DNA of 64,000 nucleotides, from contig NZ_JXSQ01000001.1 in the NCBI RefSeq assembly GCF_000834055.1, forward strand, positions 294,442 through 358,441, read 5' to 3'. The notes under the pieces are model-generated. The model did not search any database, was not told where the DNA came from, and saw only the letters and a program-made list of their open reading frames with translations. Shown in pieces: positions 59,239-64,000 of this stretch. A program made the position numbers and the translations under genes. The stretch comes from Leucobacter komagatae (GTDB lineage: Bacteria; Actinomycetota; Actinomycetes; Actinomycetales; Microbacteriaceae). Position 1 is the first letter of the stretch, and every line of letters begins with the position of its first letter.

Positions 59239-60633
59239 GTGACAGCACTTATCTGGTTTCGTGACGACCTCAGCCTCGCCGACCACGCAGCGCTACAGGC
59301 TGGGGCCGAGGAGGCAGGGGGAATCGTCGCCCTCTACGTGCTCGACGAGGAGTCGGCGGAGACACGGCCGCTCGGTGGTGCGGCGCGCTGGTGGTTGCAC
59401 GAGTCGTTGAGTCGGCTGCGGGCGGATCTCGCGGCGCTCGGCATCCCGCTCGTGCTGCGGCGAGGCGCGAGCGAGCGCATCGTGGCTGAGGTCGCCGAGG
59501 AATCACGCGCGACGCACGTGTTCTGGAACCGCCGCTACGGCAGCGAGCGACACCTCGACGCGCGCCTGAAAGCATCGATGCGGGAGCGCGGGATCGACGC
59601 ACGCTCCTTCCGCGGCGGCCTGCTGTTCGAGCCGTGGACGGTCGCAACCGCGACCGGCACGCCCTACCGGGTGTACACGCCGTTCTGGCGGGCGTGCCTC
59701 GCGTTGCCTGCGCCGGCCGCGCCGCTGCCCGTGCCCGAGACGCTCACCGCGGCCGCCCTCCAGCCAGCGAGCGAAGCCCTCGACGCCTGGCAGCTGCAGC
59801 CGACCCGCCCGAACTGGGCGGGCGGTCTTGCCGACCGCTGGACCCCTGGGGAAACTGCGGCCCTCGGCAGCCTCGACCGGTTTCTTGACGAGCGCGCTCC
59901 AGGCTACCGCGAGCGCAGGGACTTCCCGGCGATCGACGCGGGATCCGAGCTGTCGCCGCACCTCCGCTGGGGCGAGATCAGCCCCCGCACCGTCTGGCAC
60001 AGGGCGCTCGCCGCAGCAACGGAGACGGGCGTCGACGTCGGCACATTCCTCTCGGAGGTCGGCTGGCGCGAGTTCGCCTCGCACACGCTGTTTCACCACA
60101 CCGGGGTCGACCGCGCGGGAAACGCGGAGCCCGGCCTGCACGTGCGCGGCATCAACCCGCAGTTCGACGGCTTCCCCTGGCGCAGGCCAGACGCCAACGA
60201 ACTTGCGGCCTGGCAGCGCGGCGAGACAGGCTTTGGCGTCGTCGACGCCGGCATGCGGGAGCTCTGGCAGAGCGGCTTCATGCACAACCGAGTGCGCATG
60301 ATCACCGCGTCGTTCCTCACGAAGAACCTGCTAATCGACTGGCGCGTCGGCGAGGCCTGGTTCTGGGATACGCTCGTCGACGCGGACGCCGCAAGCAACC
60401 CGTTCAACTGGCAGTGGGTTTCCGGCTGCGGGGCTGACGCTGCGCCGTACTTCCGGGTGTTTAACCCGGAGACGCAGCAGCACAAGTTCGACCGCGACGG
60501 GGGCTACGTGGACCGCTGGGCGCCGGACTCGGTGATGCTGCCGCAGCTCGTCGACCTGCGTGAGACGCGGGTGCGCGCGCTCGCCGCCTACGAGTCGATC
60601 AAACTCGCGCCGCGCGAGCGGAGCGCCCCGTAG
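59239..60633 (+). CDS. phr: Deoxyribodipyrimidine photolyase (cryptochrome/photolyase family)
   Basis: A 464-residue DNA repair enzyme. The N-terminal antenna-binding domain begins TALIWFRDDLSLADHAAL. The C-terminal FAD domain shows SELSPHLRWGEISPRTVWH, EVGWREFASHTLF, and the flavin and DNA contact motifs HNRVRMITASFLTKNLLIDW (part) and NPFNWQWVSGCGAD. The conserved electron-transfer tryptophans appear present. It uses blue light to split cyclobutane pyrimidine dimers. The GTG at 59239 has TATCCT ending six bases upstream and no Shine–Dalgarno sequence: probably leaderless. Confidence 0.95.
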   Translation: MTALIWFRDDLSLADHAALQAGAEEAGGIVALYVLDEESAETRPLGGAARWWLHESLSRLRADLAALGIPLVLRRGASERIVAEVAEESRATHVFWNRRYGSERHLDARLKASMRERGIDARSFRGGLLFEPWTVATATGTPYRVYTPFWRACLALPAPAAPLPVPETLTAAALQPASEALDAWQLQPTRPNWAGGLADRWTPGETAALGSLDRFLDERAPGYRERRDFPAIDAGSELSPHLRWGEISPRTVWHRALAAATETGVDVGTFLSEVGWREFASHTLFHHTGVDRAGNAEPGLHVRGINPQFDGFPWRRPDANELAAWQRGETGFGVVDAGMRELWQSGFMHNRVRMITASFLTKNLLIDWRVGEAWFWDTLVDADAASNPFNWQWVSGCGADAAPYFRVFNPETQQHKFDRDGGYVDRWAPDSVMLPQLVDLRETRVRALAAYESIKLAPRERSAP

Positions 60634-60659
60634 CCGCTCGCGCTATCGGAACAGGCCCC

Positions 60660-61556
60660 TCAGCCGGCGAGCGCCGCCGCAACCGCGCCCGCGACGGTCG
60701 GGTGTTCGAACGCGAAGCCCGATTCAAGCAGTGCCTCCGGCGCGACGTTCGCGTCGCTCAGCAGCAGTGAGTCGGCGGCATCGCGCCCGAGCGCGAGCCG
60801 CAGCGCCCACTTCGGGGCGGGCACAAGGTAGGGGCGGCGAAGCTCTGACGCGATCGCACGCCCGATGTCGTTCGCGCTTGCGGGCTCCGGGCCTGTGAGG
60901 TTGACCGGGCCGGTGAGCCCTTGGTCGATGACGTGGCGGATAGCCCGCACCTCGTCAGTGAGCGAGATCCACGGCCAGATCTGCCGCCCACCACCAAGCG
61001 GCCCGCTCACGCCGAGCTTCGTGAGCAAGACGAGCGGCTTGAGTACGCCCTGCGGGTGCAGGATCGGGGCGGTGCGCAGGAGCGCGACCTTCGCGTCTTG
61101 GCCGGCGCTCAGCGCCGCTGCCTCCCAGTCCTCGCTCAGGCCGGCGAGGAAGGTGGTGCCGGGGGTTGCCGCCTCGGTGAGTCGCTCGCCGGGGCGGTCA
61201 CCGTAGAAGCCGACTGCTGACGCGGAGACGAACAGCGGTGCCGCCCGGCCGAGCTCGCTCACGGCCGCCGCGATCGTGCCCGTCGACAGCATGCGGGATT
61301 CAACGAGCTGCTGGCGGTAGGCGCTCGTCCAGGGGAGGCGGCCAATGCTCGCGCCATTGAGGTTGACGACTGCCGTGGCTCCCGCGAGCACAGCTGGGTC
61401 GAGGGGTTGCTCAGGATCCCAACGCACCTCGTCCTCGGCGCGCGGTTCGTGCCGGACGAGGCGGGTCACCCCAACGTCGTCGGCGCGCAGGGAGCGGACG
61501 AGCGCGCTCCCAACGAGGCCGGAAGAGCCCGAAATGACGACGTTGCCCTGACTCAT
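60660..61556 (-). CDS. TIGR01777-family epimerase-like oxidoreductase
   Basis: A 298-residue NAD(P)-binding protein. The N-terminal VVISGSSGLVGSALVRSL is the dinucleotide-binding loop. NLNGASIGRLPWTSAYR and ASAVGFYGDRPGERLTE are family signatures, and the DUF1731 domain at the C-terminus (VPAPKWALRLALGRDAAD) completes it. This type (YfcH/SDR39U1) has no firmly known substrate. The ATG follows AGGGGG. It is convergent with phr. Confidence 0.92.
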   Translation of the reverse strand: MSQGNVVISGSSGLVGSALVRSLRADDVGVTRLVRHEPRAEDEVRWDPEQPLDPAVLAGATAVVNLNGASIGRLPWTSAYRQQLVESRMLSTGTIAAAVSELGRAAPLFVSASAVGFYGDRPGERLTEAATPGTTFLAGLSEDWEAAALSAGQDAKVALLRTAPILHPQGVLKPLVLLTKLGVSGPLGGGRQIWPWISLTDEVRAIRHVIDQGLTGPVNLTGPEPASANDIGRAIASELRRPYLVPAPKWALRLALGRDAADSLLLSDANVAPEALLESGFAFEHPTVAGAVAAALAG

Positions 61557-61733
61557 GCTGCCCCCTGCGTCGATTCCCCTGGTGCACTCGGTCGTTGAGA
61601 GCTAACTCTACGGCAGAGCGGGGCTGTGATCGATGCCGGGGTGATCGATGCCGGCGTGCCGCTTGCTGGCCGCAGCGACAGCCGCGACTGTTGCGCCATT
61701 GGCAACCAACCGTAGGATTGCGGTCGTGGGGTC

Positions 61734-62096
61734 TCAAGGGGTGATGCTGTGGCCCGGACTGTCTGCCGCGGACGCGGACGCGTTCTTGCTGGCGAGGCTG
61801 GCGAGCTCGGTGAGTGCGGCGACGTGGGAGCGGTAGGCGCGCCTGCCTCGTGGGGTGAGTGACACCCACACTCGGCTCCTTCCCGCCCGCACCGCCCGGC
61901 GCTGCGTTACGTACCCGGCGTCGGAGAGCGAGGCCACCTGCTTGCTGAGTGCGGAGTCGGAGACCTCAAGCAGGTCCCGGAGCGCCCCGAACTCCTCCTC
62001 GGTCACCGGGTCGAGGAGTGTGCAGATGCGCAGCCGTGCGATTGGGTGGATCGTCGGATTGAGCGCTGGCGGCGCGGGTCTGTCAGTTCCCGCCAC
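61734..62096 (-). CDS. Winged-helix (MarR-like) transcriptional regulator
   Basis: A protein of about 120 residues. The winged helix reads PIARLRICTLLDPVTEEEFGAL, then LLEVSDSALSKQVASLSDAGYVTQRRA, RSRVWVSLTPRGRRAY; this matches the HTH_27 type of MarR/ArsR regulators. The GTG at 62096 overlaps the upstream membrane protein gene by 14 bases, so both are co-transcribed. It is the natural ligand of the two palindromes at 62529–62571. In many actinobacteria this regulator pairs with a membrane protein. The 178-base spacer to the SDR gene contains a duplicated GTGATCGATGCCGG and no gene. Confidence 0.85.
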   Translation of the reverse strand: MAGTDRPAPPALNPTIHPIARLRICTLLDPVTEEEFGALRDLLEVSDSALSKQVASLSDAGYVTQRRAVRAGRSRVWVSLTPRGRRAYRSHVAALTELASLASKNASASAADSPGHSITP

Positions 62097-62535
62097 GGCT
62101 CGCCCGTCGCGCCCACGAGCTGTCCATGGCCCTACCTCCCGCGGAGACAAGCGCGAACACGAGAACCGCTGCGACGGCGGGGAGCCACCACAGGCCGTGC
62201 TCGGCGTAGAGCGCCCCGCTCAGTCCGACGAGGATACCGCCGGACAGCGCGAAGCCGATGAGTTGCAGGGTCATGGCGCCCGAGAGTCGAATCTTGCGTA
62301 CGGCCGAAGGCTGCTTCCATGCCGAGACGGCGAAGATGACGAAGAGCGCGGCGAGCGGCGCCGCGTACTGCATCCAGGCGGGCCAAGAACGCGTGTATGG
62401 CATGAGGGCGTAGATGGATAGCATGCACGCGAGCATCGTCCAGTATCGCTTGGGTCGCTGCAGTCGTTCGGCGTTGAGCTCCCTCGTGGCCTCGAGGGCC
62501 GCGATGGAGTCGGCGGGTGAGGGCTCTCTTTCCAT
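62083..62535 (-). CDS. Small integral membrane protein, regulator-linked
   Basis: A 150-residue protein with four hydrophobic segments: about residues 31–45 (MLACMLSIYALMPY), 53–71 (YAAPLAALFVIFAVSAW), 84–106 (LSGAMTLQLIGFALSGGILVGL) and 113–130 (LWWLPAVAAVLVFALVSAGG). The N-terminal 27 residues are a charged helix. I do not recognise a family. The ATG at 62535 lies within an inverted repeat; TAGTGT seven bases upstream suggests leaderless translation. It precedes and overlaps the winged-helix gene. Confidence 0.72.
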   Translation of the reverse strand: MEREPSPADSIAALEATRELNAERLQRPKRYWTMLACMLSIYALMPYTRSWPAWMQYAAPLAALFVIFAVSAWKQPSAVRKIRLSGAMTLQLIGFALSGGILVGLSGALYAEHGLWWLPAVAAVLVFALVSAGGRAMDSSWARRASRGGN

Positions 62536-62571
62536 ATTGGAAACACTACGCCTTGTTTTCCAGTATGGAAA
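62529..62571. promoter_or_regulatory. Twin operator palindromes upstream of the membrane/HTH gene pair
   Basis: TTTCCATATTGGAAA (62529–62543) and TTTCCAGTATGGAAA (62557–62571) are near-identical palindromes with perfect outer arms, centres 28 bp apart. The first covers the ATG at 62535. A -10-like TAGTGT lies between them on the minus strand. They are likely operators of the winged-helix regulator encoded downstream. Confidence 0.75.
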
Positions 62572-62710
62572 GAGTGCGCACTTTACGGCAGGCGAGCGCG
62601 AGGAGCGCAGCGAACACGGCGACGTACCCCGAGGCTGAAGCTGCTGGTGAGGGTGACGGCGGTAGCGAGCGAACGGCGCAGCGCGGCCCACACGACGATG
62701 GCCGACACCG

Positions 62711-63181
62711 CTACCGTGCGATCGGGGCTATGGTGTGCTCCACGGTAGCATCGGCGCTCTGGCCAGCCGCGCTCCGGCCGACAGCGCGGCGCAGCGCGAC
62801 GAAGAACACGATCATGCCGGCGGTGATGAGCATGTGCCCGAGGCCGGCGATACCCGAGATCATCTTCGAGGACTCCTCGCCGAGCACGGTGAGGCTGCCG
62901 TGCCAGATGAGCATCGCAGAGGTGAGCACGACGCCCGCGTTGTAGAGCCAGAAGAACCAGGCGAAGAGCTTGCGGCTTGCCGAGATCGCGAACACTTTCT
63001 CGAGCGCGAGCACGATGAGCAGCACGATGAAACCGAGCGTGAGGAGGTGGGTGTGGGCGAGCCCAAGCTGGGTGAATTGACCCTCGGGGAAGTCGTTGAG
63101 TTTCGTGAACTCGCGGTAAAACAGGCCGGAGGCGACTCCGACGAGCATGTAGATGAACGAGGCGTTGAGCAGTTTCTTCAT
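62711..63181 (-). CDS. DUF2871 domain membrane protein
   Basis: A 156-residue protein with four hydrophobic helices (NASFIYMLVGVASGLFYREF, THLLTLGFIVLLIVLALEKVF, FWLYNAGVVLTSAMLI, MISGIAGLGHMLITAGMIVFF). The pattern of histidines at helix ends (LAHTHLLTLG, GLGHML) matches DUF2871, a family of haem-copper-like small membrane proteins of unknown function. The ATG follows AAAGGA at a good distance. It lies between the twin palindromes and the response regulator gene; no coupling to either is evident. Confidence 0.85.
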   Translation of the reverse strand: MKKLLNASFIYMLVGVASGLFYREFTKLNDFPEGQFTQLGLAHTHLLTLGFIVLLIVLALEKVFAISASRKLFAWFFWLYNAGVVLTSAMLIWHGSLTVLGEESSKMISGIAGLGHMLITAGMIVFFVALRRAVGRSAAGQSADATVEHTIAPIAR

Positions 63182-63352
63182 GGTGATGTCCTTTCTGGGA
63201 CGGTGTGGGTGTGACTGGAATTTGGGCGCAGCAATCACCGCTGTCGGCCGAACACACGGCGGCAGTGAGGTGAGCGGTGCGGCAGTTGTGGTGAGGGGCG
63301 CGGCAGGAGCGGGAGCGCTCGGCGGTTTTGGTGGGAGCGCGCGGCGGCCCCG

Positions 63353-63973
63353 CTAGATGAGGCCCATCTCGCCGGCGCGGTGGATCGCACGCGAGCGGCT
63401 GTCGACGTCGAGCTTCGTGAAGATGTGCGCCACGTGGCTCTTCACTGTCGCCTCCGTGACGAACAGCGCGCGGGCGACCTCCCGGTTCGCCGCCCCCGTC
63501 GCGAGCAGCCTGAGCACCTCAACCTCGCGCTCGGTGAGCTTCGGCAGCGGATCGCGCATGCCCTTGAGCACACGCGACGCGATGTCGGGGGTGAGGAACA
63601 TGTCGCCAGCAGCGGCTCGCTCGATGCCCTCGACGATTGTCTCTGGCGCGACGTCCTTGAGGAGGTAGCCCGCCGCACCCGCCTCGATCGCGCCGAGGAT
63701 CTCGGCGTCGCGGTCGAACGTCGTGAGGATGAGCACGGCCGGCGCTGGGTCGAGCGCGCGCAGGGCGGCCGTCGTCTGGATCCCGTCGATGCCGCTGCCA
63801 AGCCGGAGGTCGCACAAGACGACGTCTGGCCGGAGATGCTCGGCGAGCGCAATCGCGGCCTCCCCGGTCGCGGCCTCACCGACAACCGCGACACTCGCCC
63901 CCGTGTCGAGCACGGCGCGGAGCCCGCTGCGCACGACCGGGTGGTCGTCGACGAGCAGCACGGTGATGGTCAT
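63353..63973 (-). CDS. NarL/LuxR-type response regulator
   Basis: A 206-residue two-component regulator. The receiver starts TVLLVDDHPVVRSGLRAVL; the phosphoacceptor Asp is in VLCDLRLGSGIDG, the switch Thr in LILTTFDRD, and the Lys in YLLKDVAPE. The C-terminal LuxR helix-turn-helix reads LTEREVEVLRLLATGAANRE then FVTEATVKSHVAHIFTKL. It should activate or repress targets when phosphorylated. The ATG at 63973 overlaps an upstream stop codon, most likely of its sensor kinase. Confidence 0.95.
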   Translation of the reverse strand: MTITVLLVDDHPVVRSGLRAVLDTGASVAVVGEAATGEAAIALAEHLRPDVVLCDLRLGSGIDGIQTTAALRALDPAPAVLILTTFDRDAEILGAIEAGAAGYLLKDVAPETIVEGIERAAAGDMFLTPDIASRVLKGMRDPLPKLTEREVEVLRLLATGAANREVARALFVTEATVKSHVAHIFTKLDVDSRSRAIHRAGEMGLI

Positions 63974-64000
63974 GAGGTCTCCTCTGGGCTGGTTGGTTCG
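63970..64000 (-). CDS. C-terminal end of a gene upstream of the response regulator, likely a sensor kinase (partial)
   Basis: A minus-strand frame enters from the right edge and ends at TGA (63970–63972), overlapping the response-regulator ATG by four bases. The nine visible residues, EPTSPEETS, resemble a disordered tail. A sensor histidine kinase is expected here from NarL-type gene order. Only the overlap supports it. Confidence 0.35.
   Translation of the reverse strand, partial: EPTSPEETS

Overview
The window looks like chromosomal DNA of a high-GC actinobacterium of the family Microbacteriaceae, with Leucobacter or a close relative the best guess. The reasons are GC-rich third codon positions throughout, a ClpS–DUF2017–metallopeptidase operon, a CPWC nitroreductase of the mycothiol-dependent type, a DUF222/HNH protein, an Orn oligoribonuclease and many apparently leaderless genes. 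The genus is an inference from gene content. I see no rRNA genes, integrase, transposase, phage structural genes or CRISPR array. Two tRNA genes are present: His (GTG) at about 10.7 kb and Arg (TCT) at about 30.1 kb.

Layout. 0–6.3 kb: tail of a VapBC toxin–antitoxin pair, glycerol catabolism (glpK, glpD) with a divergent SorC/DeoR-type regulator, and DNA polymerase IV. 6.4–8.7 kb: metallopeptidase–clpS–DUF2017 operon and a PIG-L deacetylase. 8.9–14.8 kb: two MFS exporters, tRNA-His, divergent orn and def, and a ChaA-type cation/proton antiporter. 14.9–19.4 kb: a three-gene operon of a YbjN-domain protein, a divergent Hsp90 and a 695-residue TPR-like protein. 19.4–29.8 kb: a zinc alcohol dehydrogenase, an LPXTG surface protein, several regulator/effector pairs, a methyltransferase, a lipoprotein, and an M23-like peptidase with its HTH partner. 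30–34.5 kb: a tightly overlapping four-gene WXG100-like cluster, followed by a DUF222/HNH protein.

34.6–45.2 kb: pepN–mscS (frameshifted)–glbO operon, an aldo/keto reductase, DedA, nitroreductase, rpiB, a Nei-type glycosylase and an atypical RecQ. 45.4–49.6 kb: core genes rplS–lepB–rnhB and murI–rph–rdgB. 49.8–53 kb: a 1036-residue kinase–phospholyase-type fusion. 53–64 kb: a GyrI-like protein, a TetR/MFS pair with twin operators, mgtE, photolyase, an SDR oxidoreductase, an HTH/membrane protein pair with twin palindromes, a DUF2871 protein, and a NarL-type response regulator whose kinase lies just outside the window.

The strongest candidates for an undescribed system are the WXG100-like cluster with a glycine-zipper protein (30404–32869), the YbjN–Hsp90–TPR operon (14894–19370) and the kinase–phospholyase fusion (49850–52960). 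At least twelve genes have a -10 hexamer ending 6–7 nt before the start codon and no Shine–Dalgarno sequence, so leaderless translation seems common. Several spacers also carry 7–17-nt tandem repeats.
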